Assembly: GCA_943788635.1 (NCBI GenBank)
Contig: CALSRA010000035.1
Location: forward strand, 20,626-84,625
Direction of reading: 5' to 3'
DNA from: an uncultured Alphaproteobacteria bacterium
GTDB taxonomy: Bacteria; Pseudomonadota; Alphaproteobacteria; UBA8366; GCA-2717185
DNA length: 64,000 nt
The notes under the pieces are model-generated. The model was given only the letters and a program-made list of their open reading frames with translations, was not told the DNA's origin and did no database searches. The number at the start of each line of letters is the position of its first letter. The stretch's first letter is position 1. Positions 28,044 through 36,728 of the stretch are shown here, piece by piece. The translations under genes and the position numbers were made by a program.

Positions 28044-29258
28044 GTGACACAAGCACCCGAAACACAAAAGAAGCCCCGCGCCTTTGAGGGCGTCCGTGTA
28101 CTGGAATTCGCCGCGCTGATCGCCGGCCCGTCCTGCGGCAAGTATCTGGCCGATCACGGCGCCGACGTGGTCAAGATCGAGCGGTTTCCGCTGGGCGACG
28201 TATCAAGGGCCTACAACCGCACAGGGGCGCCCCGCAGCCCGATGTATATGCAGCAGAACGCCGGCAAGCGCGGCATGTGTATCGACCTGAAACAACCGGA
28301 AGGCATGGCGGTCGCCCGGGAACTCGCCGCCAAGGCCGATATCGTCATCGAAGCCTTCACACCCGGCGTCATGGACCGGCTCGGGCTCGGTTACGAAGAT
28401 CTGAAAAAGCTGAACCCGGCCATAATTTTGTGTTCCATCAGCGGATTCGGACAAAACGGCCCCAATGCCAAACGACCGGGCTACGCCCATATCAGTCACG
28501 CGATGACCGGATGGCTGGCGATGCAGTTCCTGCATTGCGACCCGCCACAGGTGCCCCGCGGCCCCGGCATAGCCATCGGTGACACGACCGCCGGGTTAAC
28601 CGCTTTCGGGGCGGTTTCAGCGGCGCTATACCGCAAGGCTATGACCGGAGAAGGCGATCATATCGACATCTCCCTGTTCGACAGCCTGTTCGGCTCAAAT
28701 GATTTCAGCCTGCAGACCTATCTGACCGCTGGCGAGGTTGACGTTTTCTATCACCCCGTCCACGCGACAAAGGACGGCTATATCACGGCATCGGTCGGAC
28801 CAGACCATCGTTCCTGGCAGGGCACCTGTGTCGCTATGGAACAGCCAGAACTTGCCAATGATCCAAGGTTTTCCGACGCGGGAAAGCTTGAAGACAATAT
28901 GGAAGAAGCCGCCGCCATCATGCGGGCCTGGCTTCAGAGCATGACATCGGAAGACGCCGAACGTCTGCTTACGGAAAACCATGTTGCCTGCGGTATTGTG
29001 CAGACGATCGACAAAGCGGTCCGCCAGCCACAGGTCAAGGCGCGCAACATGACTGTCACGGTCGACGATCCAGTCATGGGACCCGTCGATCAGATAAACT
29101 CGGCCTTCCACTACAGCAACGCCGAATCCGGCGTGTCAGGCCCGGCACCAATGCTCGGCCAACACAACGCCGACGTACTGCGCCGCGACCTTGGTTACGA
29201 TGAGGAGCACATCCAGCGCCTGCTGGAACAGGGCGTCCTGCGTTCAGAAGACCGTTGA
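28044..29258 (+). CDS. CaiB/BaiF-type (class III) CoA-transferase
   Basis: A 404-residue CoA-transferase that moves CoA between carboxylic acids. The N-terminal FEGVRVLEFAALIAGP and the following LADHGADVVKIERF are hallmarks. The catalytic Asp is expected in GIAIGDTTAGLTAFG. It starts at GTG 28044 shortly after the enoyl-CoA hydratase-family gene, suggesting it activates or exchanges the acid handled by that protein. Substrate unknown. It converges on speE. Confidence 0.88.
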   Translation: MTQAPETQKKPRAFEGVRVLEFAALIAGPSCGKYLADHGADVVKIERFPLGDVSRAYNRTGAPRSPMYMQQNAGKRGMCIDLKQPEGMAVARELAAKADIVIEAFTPGVMDRLGLGYEDLKKLNPAIILCSISGFGQNGPNAKRPGYAHISHAMTGWLAMQFLHCDPPQVPRGPGIAIGDTTAGLTAFGAVSAALYRKAMTGEGDHIDISLFDSLFGSNDFSLQTYLTAGEVDVFYHPVHATKDGYITASVGPDHRSWQGTCVAMEQPELANDPRFSDAGKLEDNMEEAAAIMRAWLQSMTSEDAERLLTENHVACGIVQTIDKAVRQPQVKARNMTVTVDDPVMGPVDQINSAFHYSNAESGVSGPAPMLGQHNADVLRRDLGYDEEHIQRLLEQGVLRSEDR

Positions 29259-29261
29259 GGA

Positions 29262-29284
29262 CGCCTGATCCCGCCCTTCAGGCG
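29262..29284. terminator. Hairpin between convergent CoA-transferase and speE
   Basis: CGCCTGA (29262-29268) and TCAGGCG (29278-29284) form a 7-bp stem with a 9-nt loop, overlapping the speE stop codon. There is no T-run on either side, so termination is uncertain. Confidence 0.3.
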
Positions 29285-30129
29285 ATCAGATCGCCGATAT
29301 AGCGTGGCAGGGCGAAGGCAGCCTGATGCACAGCAGGCGTATAATATCGCGTATCGATACCGGCGGCATCGAACCGCGACTGCAGCGTCGGCAGATCCGT
29401 ATGCCGCAACGTTTCATTTTCCGTCGCCCATCCGAATGCCATACACCCGCCGACATATGTCGGCACTGCCGCCGTATAACAATATGCATCGGAAAACAGC
29501 CCCCGCATTGCCGCAACAGACTTCGCCAGTTCTTCCGGCTGCATGAAAGGGACACCGTTCTGCGTTACCAGAATGCCACCAGGAGCGAGGCATCGATGGC
29601 ACGCCCGGTAGAACCGATCCGAAAACAGCGCCTCCCCGGGGCCGATGGGATCCGTTGAATCAACAATTATGACGTCAAAGCGGTCCGCCGTCGTTTCCGC
29701 ATGAACAAGGCCGTCGGCGATGACGATATTCGTGCGCGGATCATCAAAAGCCTCGCCACAAATACTGCCCAGGTATTTTTTAGAGAATTCGATAACACCC
29801 GCATCAATCTCCACCAGGGTCACGTGCTCGACCGAGCGGTGTTTGAGGGCTTCTTCGATCATCCCGCCATCGCCGCCACCGACAACCATTACGCGGCGCG
29901 CCTGCCCATGGGCCAGCAAAGGCACATGCGTCAGCATTTCATGGTAGATAAATTCGTCTTTTTCAGTCGTCTGAACGACGCCATCCAGGGTCAATACGCG
30001 GCCAAATCGTTCATTTTCAAACAGATTCAGCTTCTGAAGTTCGCTATCGCCCTGAAATAACTGCTCCGTGATCCGCATCCGGGAATGAATGCCCGGATAC
30101 AATGTTTCCTCAAACCAGTCGTCACTCAC
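29278..30129 (-). CDS. speE: Spermidine synthase
   Basis: A 283-residue aminopropyltransferase that makes spermidine from putrescine and decarboxylated SAM. Motifs are GVVQTTEKDEFIYHEMLTH, the nucleotide-binding VMVVGGGDGGMIEEAL, and the catalytic Asp in IIVDSTDPIGPG. It overlaps speD by 4 bp, so the enzyme that supplies decarboxylated SAM is encoded immediately upstream in the same transcript. Confidence 0.96.
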   Translation of the reverse strand: MSDDWFEETLYPGIHSRMRITEQLFQGDSELQKLNLFENERFGRVLTLDGVVQTTEKDEFIYHEMLTHVPLLAHGQARRVMVVGGGDGGMIEEALKHRSVEHVTLVEIDAGVIEFSKKYLGSICGEAFDDPRTNIVIADGLVHAETTADRFDVIIVDSTDPIGPGEALFSDRFYRACHRCLAPGGILVTQNGVPFMQPEELAKSVAAMRGLFSDAYCYTAAVPTYVGGCMAFGWATENETLRHTDLPTLQSRFDAAGIDTRYYTPAVHQAAFALPRYIGDLIA

Positions 30130-30584
30130 AACTGGCCCCGACGGTGTTCTCCCACCTCGACGCGATCCGGCTGGAATGCCCTGCGCAAGACGTCCACCGC
30201 CCGCTGCGGTTCGGCATCACCACACATGAACACATCCAGCGCCACGTATCCGTTCTCCGGCCAGCTATGAATGCTGATATGCGATTCCGCCAATACGGCA
30301 ACGCCCGAAACGCCATTGTTTTCCGTAAAATGATGAAGGTGAATATGCAGTAACGTAGCGCCGGACGCCTCTACGCATTCGCGCATCGTGGCGTCGATGA
30401 ACTCAATATCATCCAGGCGTTTGGCGCCGAAGAGATCAACGATCAAATGCGTGCCCGCAAAACGAACACCATCGATTTCCTTGAAATGATCCGTATTCGG
30501 GTAATGGCTAGGCGCATCAATGGCAGATTCATCTGCATCAGGCGTCATGTCCGCAAAATATTCGGACGGTAGATTGTCGGTCAT
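30126..30584 (-). CDS. speD: S-adenosylmethionine decarboxylase proenzyme
   Basis: A 152-residue bacterial-type SpeD that self-cleaves to give a pyruvoyl enzyme. The cleavage site is Glu100-Ser101 in LAESHISIHSWPE, and the catalytic-Cys region lies at FMCGDAEP. ATG 30584 is chosen because AAGGGG lies 8 nt upstream; an in-frame GTG at 30593 is possible. The N-terminal 40 residues extend beyond the core and are acidic. It is first gene of a speD-speE operon. Confidence 0.94.
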   Translation of the reverse strand: MTDNLPSEYFADMTPDADESAIDAPSHYPNTDHFKEIDGVRFAGTHLIVDLFGAKRLDDIEFIDATMRECVEASGATLLHIHLHHFTENNGVSGVAVLAESHISIHSWPENGYVALDVFMCGDAEPQRAVDVLRRAFQPDRVEVGEHRRGQL

Positions 30585-30811
30585 CGGGCACACCCCTTCA
30601 TTTACGGCGAAACCGGCACTGTCAGAGCCGCGCTATATGCGGCCAAGTGCGTCCGTTTGCAAGAAAAAATTTGCGCGTTTCCGCCGCTTTTTTGGGCATC
30701 CCCGATCCGCCGACTACATGTGCCACTCCCGCACGGTGCAACGCCCGATCTTTAGCGATATGATGTGTTCAACAAGCTCTCTCCACCTGATCACGGCGGC
30801 CCAATTTCATC

Positions 30812-31615
30812 ATGGATATTTTCGAATTCACGCAGGGTACATCTCCCCTGCTGATTAGCGTCCCGCACGCCGGAACATTCGTTCCAGCAACTTTGGCAAG
30901 CGGGATGACGGCCTCAGCAAACACATCGCCGGATGCGGACTGGCACGTAGACCAATTGTATGATTTTGCGCGTGATCTCGGTGCCTCCTTCATCGTGGCG
31001 ACCCATTCACGCTATGTCGTCGACCTGAATCGCCCTCCCGACGGCAGTTCCCTGTATCCAGGACAGGATGTCACGGAATTATGCCCGCTTTTGCAATTTG
31101 ACAGCAGCCCGATCTATCAACCCGGACAGGAACCCGACGCATCGGATGTTGCCGCACGGCGCGATACTTATTGGCGCCCTTACCATGAGAAACTGGCATC
31201 GGAGCTGCACAGAATTCGCGACCAGCACGGTTACGCGTTGCTTTGGGACGCCCATTCCATCCGCTCTGTCGAACCACGTTTCTTCGACGGGCGGTTGCCG
31301 GACCTCAACCTCGGCAACGGTGATGGAACAGCATGCGATGCGACCCTCGCCACGCGCCTTTCCGCCGTGGCGCAGGAATCGGAAGGTTACACCGCCATTC
31401 TGAATGGTCGCTTCAAGGGCGGGCATATCACCCGTAACTTTGGCAATCCGGCCAACCGTATACATGCAATGCAGCTTGAATTGTCGCAGATCACCTATAT
31501 GGAAGAATTTCCGCCATACCGGTTCCGCGACGATCTGGCGAACGGTGTCCGGCCGGTCCTGAAACGCCTTTTGGAGGCGATGCTGGACTGGGGCCGCACC
31601 CACGGCGCCCGGTAA
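30812..31615 (+). CDS. N-formylglutamate amidohydrolase-like protein (HutG type)
   Basis: A 267-residue metallohydrolase-like protein. Family motifs are LISVPHAGTFVP, DWHVDQLYDFA, RYVVDLNRPP, LLWDAHSIRS and GRFKGGHITRNFG, including the expected metal-ligand His and Asp residues. HutG-type enzymes hydrolyse N-formylglutamate to glutamate and formate in histidine breakdown. No other hut gene is in the window, so the physiological substrate is uncertain. A carboxymuconolactone decarboxylase-like gene follows after 38 bp. Confidence 0.82.
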   Translation: MDIFEFTQGTSPLLISVPHAGTFVPATLASGMTASANTSPDADWHVDQLYDFARDLGASFIVATHSRYVVDLNRPPDGSSLYPGQDVTELCPLLQFDSSPIYQPGQEPDASDVAARRDTYWRPYHEKLASELHRIRDQHGYALLWDAHSIRSVEPRFFDGRLPDLNLGNGDGTACDATLATRLSAVAQESEGYTAILNGRFKGGHITRNFGNPANRIHAMQLELSQITYMEEFPPYRFRDDLANGVRPVLKRLLEAMLDWGRTHGAR

Positions 31616-31653
31616 TCATCAATCCTATCAACACGACAGCAATGGAGAGTGAG

Positions 31654-32034
31654 ATGACCAGCGAAGCCTACAAGCAGGGAGAACAGGTCCGTCGCGACGT
31701 TCTGGGCAGCGAGCGCGTTGACGCGACAATGAAGGACCCTGACGATTTCAGCTATGCGATGATGGAGGTCACGACTGAATTCGCATGGGGCCAGATATGG
31801 ACCCGCCCCGCGATCGATCGACGAACCCGCAGTTTCATGACACTGGCCATGCTGGCCGCGCTGAACCGGCCGCATGAAATTGCCGTCCATGTACAAGGCG
31901 CGCTCAACAACGGCCTGACACGTGAAGAAATCAAGGAGATATTCCTGCACGTTCTGCCATATTGCGGCGCACCCGCAGCGATCGACGCCACAGCCGTGGC
32001 GAAGAAGGTCTTCGAAGAACTGGACGCGAAATAG
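31654..32034 (+). CDS. 4-carboxymuconolactone decarboxylase-like protein
   Basis: A 126-residue alpha-helical protein of the CMD family. The core HVQGALNNGLTREEIKEIFLH and YCGAPAAIDATAVAKK match PcaC-like proteins. PcaC acts in the protocatechuate pathway, but many small CMD proteins act elsewhere and no other pca gene is visible. ATG 31654 is preferred because GGAG lies just upstream; ATG 31642 would leave no ribosome-binding site. The next gene starts 2 bp after the stop. Confidence 0.8.
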   Translation: MTSEAYKQGEQVRRDVLGSERVDATMKDPDDFSYAMMEVTTEFAWGQIWTRPAIDRRTRSFMTLAMLAALNRPHEIAVHVQGALNNGLTREEIKEIFLHVLPYCGAPAAIDATAVAKKVFEELDAK

Positions 32035-32036
32035 CG

Positions 32037-32852
32037 ATGGCGGCGACGGGAAAAGAACCGGATGCTGACTATGACACCTTGTTGTTTGAGGTATCCGGCA
32101 ATGTCGCGCGGATCACCCTGAATCGGCCCGACGCGGCAAACAGCCTCAATGAATCAATGGGGCGGGAGTTGATGCTGGCGGCGATCCGGTGCGATGAAGA
32201 TCCGGATATACGGGCCGTTGTCCTGACTGGTGCCGGCAAGATGTTCAGTGCCGGGGGCGATCTGAAATCATTTGCCGCCTTCGGCAACGATACCGGCGCG
32301 AAACTCAAGGAAATCACGACCTATTTCCATGCCGCTGTTTCCCGGTTCGCCCGCATGAACCCGCCGCTCATCATTGCGGTGAATGGTATGGCCGCCGGCG
32401 CCGGAATGAGCCTTGCGGCATCGGGGGATTTGGTTCTGGCGGCGCGCAGCGCCCGGTTTACGATGGCATACACCGCCGCGGGACTGGCACCGGATGGAAG
32501 TTCGACATGGTACCTGCCACGGCTCATCGGAATGCGCCGGACCCAGGAGCTGATGCTTACCAATCGTTTGCTTTCCGCAAAGGAAGCCATGGAATGGGGG
32601 CTTATCAACCGGATTGTCGATGACGAACAACTGCTCGACGAAGCGATGGCAATGGCGCAGCAACTGGCAAGCGGCGCGACGCTAGCCTATGGCGCTGTAA
32701 AGGCGCTTCTGTCGGATAGCCTAGGAACCCCGCTTGAAGCCCAGATGGAGGCGGAGTCCCGCGCCATTGCGGCAATGGCACAAACGGATGATGGCCGTGA
32801 AGGCATCGCCGCCTTCCTTGCGAAACGGCAACCGACCTTCAAGGGAAAATAG
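32037..32852 (+). CDS. Enoyl-CoA hydratase/isomerase family protein (second)
   Basis: A 271-residue crotonase-fold protein with ARITLNRPDAANSLNESMG, the oxyanion loop KMFSAGGDLKSF and VNGMAAGAGMSLAASGD. It is distinct from the family member near 27.2 kb. It lies 2 bp downstream of the CMD-like gene, so the two are surely co-transcribed, probably with the HutG-like gene. Likely an enoyl-CoA hydratase or isomerase of an unidentified degradation pathway. Confidence 0.86.
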   Translation: MAATGKEPDADYDTLLFEVSGNVARITLNRPDAANSLNESMGRELMLAAIRCDEDPDIRAVVLTGAGKMFSAGGDLKSFAAFGNDTGAKLKEITTYFHAAVSRFARMNPPLIIAVNGMAAGAGMSLAASGDLVLAARSARFTMAYTAAGLAPDGSSTWYLPRLIGMRRTQELMLTNRLLSAKEAMEWGLINRIVDDEQLLDEAMAMAQQLASGATLAYGAVKALLSDSLGTPLEAQMEAESRAIAAMAQTDDGREGIAAFLAKRQPTFKGK

Positions 32853-32957
32853 AGAGGTTGATAGCAGGCCTTATTTGCTCTAAACGACGGTTCCACCATA
32901 CGAATACGCCGCCGACAATGCCCGCCCGACATAGGGTATGGCGGCAAGACACTAACT

Positions 32958-32976
32958 TCATGTATAATATACATGA
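32958..32976 (+). promoter_or_regulatory. Palindrome overlapping a perfect -10 box before hspQ
   Basis: A 19-nt perfect palindrome (9 bp, central A, 9 bp) encloses TATAAT at 32963-32968, 33 nt before the hspQ ATG. The -35 position holds no good match. The arrangement suits a repressor operator sitting on the -10, or an activator-dependent promoter. The regulator is unknown. Confidence 0.5.
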
Positions 32977-33000
32977 TTTTTCGACTTCAGGATGACTGAA

Positions 33001-33330
33001 ATGACGACCAGAACCGCAAAATTCGGCATTGGGCATGTTGTTCGCCATCGCGTGCATCCGTTTCGTGGTGTCATCTTTGACGTCGATCCTGTTTTCGCCA
33101 ATACCGACGAATGGTGGGACTCAATCCCGGAAAAGAACCGGCCATCGAAAGACCAGCCGTTCTACCATCTGCTCGCAGAGAACTCCGATACGACGTATAT
33201 TGCCTATGTTTCAGAACAGAATCTGCTGTTTGACGAAACGGGCGATCCGGTATCGCATCCCCAGGTACCCGAGCTTTTTTCAGGTATAGAAAACGGCTGC
33301 TACGTCGTTCGTCAGGATAACGTGCATTAA
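33001..33330 (+). CDS. hspQ: Heat shock protein HspQ
   Basis: A 109-residue HspQ-family protein; E. coli HspQ is a specificity factor for Lon and binds hemimethylated DNA. The family core is visible in KFGIGHVVRHRVHPFRGVIF, DEWWDSIP, DQPFYHLLAE and YVSEQNLLFD. ATG 33001 is chosen because AGGA lies about 8 nt upstream; ATG 32992 is too close to that site. It has its own promoter-like palindrome and a downstream hairpin, so it appears monocistronic. Confidence 0.93.
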   Translation: MTTRTAKFGIGHVVRHRVHPFRGVIFDVDPVFANTDEWWDSIPEKNRPSKDQPFYHLLAENSDTTYIAYVSEQNLLFDETGDPVSHPQVPELFSGIENGCYVVRQDNVH

Positions 33331-33348
33331 CACGCGGTTCTGACGAAA

Positions 33349-33370
33349 ATGGTCCCTGATCGGGGACCAT
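33349..33370 (+). terminator. Hairpin downstream of hspQ
   Basis: ATGGTCCC (33349-33356) pairs with GGGACCAT (33363-33370) around a 6-nt loop, 18 nt after hspQ. It is followed by ATACCCCCC rather than a T-run, so intrinsic termination is uncertain. Confidence 0.4.
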
Positions 33371-33505
33371 ATACCCCCCAATTTCAAAGTAGCGGATTTC
33401 CCACCCCATTTGGGTGACGAAACCTTTTTGATTTAACGGTTTATTCAGCAAAGGGTCGGGACGCGATATGCGCAGCCACCGACATTTGCGAAGGGAAATC
33501 GTTGA

Positions 33506-33817
33506 ATGGTTGATTCCGAACGGCAATCAGGCTTCGCAGGAAACCCGCACAGCGCCCTGAACCGGGCAATGGGGCTTCTGCTCCTTGCCTATTTTTCACC
33601 CATCATACTGTTGATCAGCACGTTCATCCTGTTGCGTTACGGACGCGCGCCCGTCTTCGGCGCATCGCTGACACCTGACACGACGTTATGGCAGTTCAAT
33701 ATCGCCGAAGAATACGGACGGTCCAGCCGCTTCCTGAAGCAGTCCAGATTGCATCTTCTGCCACAGCTCGCCAATGTAGCGCGCGGCGAAATCCCTTTTT
33801 CTATGGCATTGCGCTAA
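33506..33817 (+). CDS. Shortened bacterial sugar-transferase-like protein
   Basis: A 103-residue protein resembling undecaprenyl-phosphate sugar phosphotransferases (ExoY/WbaP C-terminal domain type). It has one membrane helix (MGLLLLAYFSPIILLISTFI), then RYGRAPVFGASL, and near the end RFLKQSRLHLLPQLANVARGE, matching the family RxTSLDELPQLxNVLRGD block. The usual middle section and the VGPRP tail are missing; family members have about 190-200 residues. It is probably a decayed or reduced gene without normal catalysis. Its 3' end lies 18 bp from a convergent gene. Confidence 0.55.
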   Translation: MVDSERQSGFAGNPHSALNRAMGLLLLAYFSPIILLISTFILLRYGRAPVFGASLTPDTTLWQFNIAEEYGRSSRFLKQSRLHLLPQLANVARGEIPFSMALR

Positions 33818-33835
33818 AGTTCAGCAATAATCCGA

Positions 33836-34912
33836 CTACAGGTTTTCCGTCCGAATTGCGTCACACACAGCAGCTGTCACTTCAGCAGTTGTCGCAGTAC
33901 CGCCAAGATCAGCCGGCATCGCGTCGCCAGCCGCCGTCACGCGCTCGATCGCCTTCATAAGCCGCGTTGCAGCGTCTTTCTCCCCAAGATGCTCCAGAAG
34001 CATAACCGCTGACCAGAAACTACCGATAGGGTCGGCAACGCCTTTGCCCATAATATCAAACGCCGACCCGTGGATCGGTTCAAACATGGACGGGAATTTC
34101 CGTTCCGGGTTCAGGTTTGCTGTCGGAGCAATACCAAGGCTGCCGGATAACGCCGCAGCAAGGTCGCTCAACACGTCGGCATGAAGGTTACTGGCAACAA
34201 CAACATCGATGCTCTTAGGGTTCAATACCATGCGTGTTGTCATCGCATCGACCAGCATCTTGTCGGTCGTCACATCCGGATATTCTTTTTTCACTTCGGC
34301 AAAGATGTCGTCCCACATCACCATGCCATGGCGTTGCGCATTCGATTTCGTGACGACCGTCAACAGTTTGCGCGGGCGGGTGCGCGCCAACTCAAACGCG
34401 AAACGCATGATCCGCGCGACACCGGTCCGGGTAAAAACAGCGACATCCATACCAACTTCTTCTGCATGACCACGATGCGCACGGCCGCCAACGCCCGCGT
34501 ATTCTCCCTCAGAATTTTCGCGAACGATGACCCAGTCGAAATCACCCGGCCCATACCCTGCCAGCGGGCAGGTCACCCCGGGAAGCACCCGCGCCGGCCG
34601 GACATTGGCGTATTGATCGAAGCCCTGGCAGATTTCCAGCCGTAACCCCCACAAGGTGATGTGATCCGGTACATCAGGGTCACCTGCGGATCCGAAATAG
34701 ATCGCATCGAAGTTGCGAATCTGGTCGAGGCCGTCTTCAGGCATCATCGTACCGGTACGGCGATAACGGTCAGCCCCCCAGTCGAAATGTTCAACATCAA
34801 TCCGAAAATCGCCAGCGCGTTCCTGCAGGACGCCCAGTACTTCCAGTCCGGCATTGATCACTTCGGGGCCGATGCCATCACCAGGTATTGAGGCAATCCT
34901 GTATTCGCGCAT
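33836..34912 (-). CDS. ttuC: Tartrate dehydrogenase/decarboxylase-like (isopropylmalate DH family)
   Basis: A 358-residue beta-decarboxylating dehydrogenase. It begins [18 protein letters not shown], has YANVRPARVLPGV, RENSEGEYAGVGG and EPIHGSAFDIMGKGVADP. The RENSEGEY block and overall layout fit the TtuC tartrate or malate group rather than LeuB, and true leuB is at 15.3 kb. Substrate specificity within the group (tartrate, D-malate, isopropylmalate) cannot be fixed from sequence. No tartrate operon is visible around it. Confidence 0.82.
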   Translation of the reverse strand: MREYRIASIPGDGIGPEVINAGLEVLGVLQERAGDFRIDVEHFDWGADRYRRTGTMMPEDGLDQIRNFDAIYFGSAGDPDVPDHITLWGLRLEICQGFDQYANVRPARVLPGVTCPLAGYGPGDFDWVIVRENSEGEYAGVGGRAHRGHAEEVGMDVAVFTRTGVARIMRFAFELARTRPRKLLTVVTKSNAQRHGMVMWDDIFAEVKKEYPDVTTDKMLVDAMTTRMVLNPKSIDVVVASNLHADVLSDLAAALSGSLGIAPTANLNPERKFPSMFEPIHGSAFDIMGKGVADPIGSFWSAVMLLEHLGEKDAATRLMKAIERVTAAGDAMPADLGGTATTAEVTAAVCDAIRTENL

Positions 34913-34967
34913 TTCTTAATGTCCTTCTTATTGCTGTAATTCTTGTCTGGTATCGTGATGGTCGACT

Positions 34968-35306
34968 TCAGACGATGATGTCATCCTCATCGCCGACCAG
35001 ATTGGTCAATGTCGAAAGGTTGCGCCGCAAATCGCGGCGATGCAGCAGCTTCTGCTGCGCTTCACGCGGAAAATCGGTGAAATTGACGATATTTTTTGTA
35101 ATCAGCACGTCGATAACATCCTCAACGATCCGCGCCATTTCCGTATCACTGGCAACCAGTCGGTTGCGAACGTGGCGCGCGCCCGGCCCCTGCAGAAAAG
35201 CACGAAGTTCAGGATTGCTCGCATCCAGTTCCTCATGGGCCGCAGATGTCGGACGCCCGAACACCCCATTTATGCTGCCCTGCGCGTTGCGTGAGACGAA
35301 TGGCAT
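34968..35306 (-). CDS. Small conserved-looking protein of unknown function
   Basis: A 112-residue soluble protein starting MPFVSRNAQGSINGVFGRPT and continuing AAHEELDASNPELRAFL. This N-terminal pattern (VSR-G-I-G-F-P-EEL-AFL) is common in short alphaproteobacterial proteins with no assigned role. The C-terminal half is helical and ends acidic (GDEDDIIV). It lies between ttuC and the ATP synthase operon on the same strand, separated from the latter by an intrinsic terminator, so it has its own promoter. Confidence 0.7.
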   Translation of the reverse strand: MPFVSRNAQGSINGVFGRPTSAAHEELDASNPELRAFLQGPGARHVRNRLVASDTEMARIVEDVIDVLITKNIVNFTDFPREAQQKLLHRRDLRRNLSTLTNLVGDEDDIIV

Positions 35307-35377
35307 CAGAAACCCTTCAGCGGACCGACTGTCGTAAAACGAGTAGCTGTTCTAACGTGATTCCGCCACTGTCGCAC

Positions 35378-35402
35378 AAAAAAAGCCGCCCTGAAGCGGC
35401 TT
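35378..35402 (-). terminator. Intrinsic terminator of the F0 ATP synthase operon
   Basis: On the minus strand AAGCCGC (35402-35396) pairs with GCGGCTT (35389-35383) around a 6-nt loop, followed by seven T residues at 35384-35378. It starts 21 nt after the atpF stop. Confidence 0.88.
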
Positions 35403-35422
35403 AATTGATTTCCCGAAAGGGT

Positions 35423-35914
35423 CTAGTGGAGGCGATTGGGCAATGCGCGGATCGATTCATCGATCAGGGCATCCCCTGCTGCTCCGGACAGTTTGGATTC
35501 AAGCAGGCTCGCCGAAGCCAACAGCGCGACCTCAACGGCGCGGCGCTGCACTTCGGCAACGGCCGCGGCCTCCGCACGGGCAATCTTTTCCCGTGCCATC
35601 GCTTCCTGACGCTCCAGCGCAGTCTGCAGTGCCGCCATAGCCTGTTTGCGATGGGTTTCCGCTTCCGCCTGCGCACGGGCCATCAAATCCTCGGCTTCCT
35701 GCGCCGCATCACGCTGCTGGCGCTGATACGCTGCCAACGTCGCCTGTGCTTCTTCCCGCAACCGCTGTGCTTCTTCAACTTCATTGCGGATCTGGTCAAT
35801 TTTACCGTCCAGGGCACCAAGTAAGGCAGCCTTACCCGGTTTGAACACCAGCACGACAAAAACAACAAAGGCAATCGCTACCCAGAAAGTCGGATCTTGG
35901 AACATACCCATCAT
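35423..35914 (-). CDS. atpF: F0F1 ATP synthase subunit b
   Basis: A 163-residue stator subunit with one N-terminal membrane helix (FWVAIAFVVFVVLVF) and a long charged coiled coil (VEEAQRLREEAQATLAAYQ). It forms the peripheral stalk with b' and delta. Its start overlaps the b' stop by 4 bp. It is the last gene of the atpI-atpB-atpE-b'-b operon; the F1 genes are not in the window, as is usual in alphaproteobacteria where F0 and F1 are separate. Confidence 0.94.
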   Translation of the reverse strand: MMGMFQDPTFWVAIAFVVFVVLVFKPGKAALLGALDGKIDQIRNEVEEAQRLREEAQATLAAYQRQQRDAAQEAEDLMARAQAEAETHRKQAMAALQTALERQEAMAREKIARAEAAAVAEVQRRAVEVALLASASLLESKLSGAAGDALIDESIRALPNRLH

Positions 35915-36402
35915 CGATCACCCTGCAAGACCGCATCGACAGCGGCTTTGGCATCATCCTGGCTGACCGTGCCGCCGACAAGGCGGCTCGATGCCGCCTG
36001 GGCAAGATCCGTCGCCATCGTTCCGATATCCGCGATAACGCGTTGCGTTTCCTCCGCGATACGGCGCTCGGCCTCGGCAGCTTCCGCCGCCAGCTTTTCG
36101 GCCAACGCATCACGCTGCTTCACGGATTCTTCTGCCACTTCGCTGGCAGCGCCACGTATCGCCGCCTGGGCGCGGGCAGTGGCATCGGCAAGCGCCGCCT
36201 CATACTCCGCCAGCGCAGCCTCGGCTTCAGCACGCAAAGCCTCTGCTTTTTCCAGATCATCCTCGACCCGCTCCCGCCGTGCAGCGCGGACGTCAGTGAC
36301 ACGCGGCAACGCCACTTTCCACAGAACGATGTAGAGCGGGATAAAGGTCAACGCCAGCCAGAACAGCTGTGTTGCAAAAACGGATGGGTCTAGTTGCGGC
36401 AT
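35911..36402 (-). CDS. atpG: F0F1 ATP synthase subunit b'
   Basis: A 163-residue second b-type subunit. It begins MPQLDPSVFATQLFWLALTF, the typical b' N-terminus, has one membrane helix and then an Ala/Glu-rich coiled coil. Two different b subunits are typical of photosynthetic and other alphaproteobacteria, which use a b/b' heterodimer. It follows atpE by 45 bp and overlaps atpF. The symbol varies between sources (atpG, atpF2, atpX). Confidence 0.93.
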   Translation of the reverse strand: MPQLDPSVFATQLFWLALTFIPLYIVLWKVALPRVTDVRAARRERVEDDLEKAEALRAEAEAALAEYEAALADATARAQAAIRGAASEVAEESVKQRDALAEKLAAEAAEAERRIAEETQRVIADIGTMATDLAQAASSRLVGGTVSQDDAKAAVDAVLQGDR

Positions 36403-36447
36403 AGGAGCTCCGCTGAACCGGTTAAAAGGCTAACGAACGTACTGCGA

Positions 36448-36672
36448 TTATCCGAACAGGATCAGCAGTGCGATAACCAGCGCGAAAAGCGCGATAGCTT
36501 CGACGAGCGCAAAGCCCAGCATGGTCATCGTGAACACTTCGCCACGGGCTGCCGGGTTACGGCCAACCGCGAGAATGAAGGACGAGAACACGTTGCCGAT
36601 ACCAATACCGGAACCGATCATCCCGATAACAGCAAGACCGGCACCAATGAGTTTCGCAGCTTCAATGTCCAT
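36448..36672 (-). CDS. atpE: F0F1 ATP synthase subunit c
   Basis: A 74-residue two-helix proteolipid of the rotor ring. The first helix carries [17 protein letters not shown], the polar loop is GRNPAARGE, and the proton-binding carboxylate is Glu58 in [12 protein letters not shown]. There is no sodium-type ligand pattern obvious, so proton coupling is expected. It lies between atpB and the b' gene. Confidence 0.96.
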   Translation of the reverse strand: MDIEAAKLIGAGLAVIGMIGSGIGIGNVFSSFILAVGRNPAARGEVFTMTMLGFALVEAIALFALVIALLILFG

Positions 36673-36728
36673 GAGTCATTTCCCTTTTCAGTAACACGTT
36701 TAAATTCAGAAGTTCTATTCAGCGCCGA

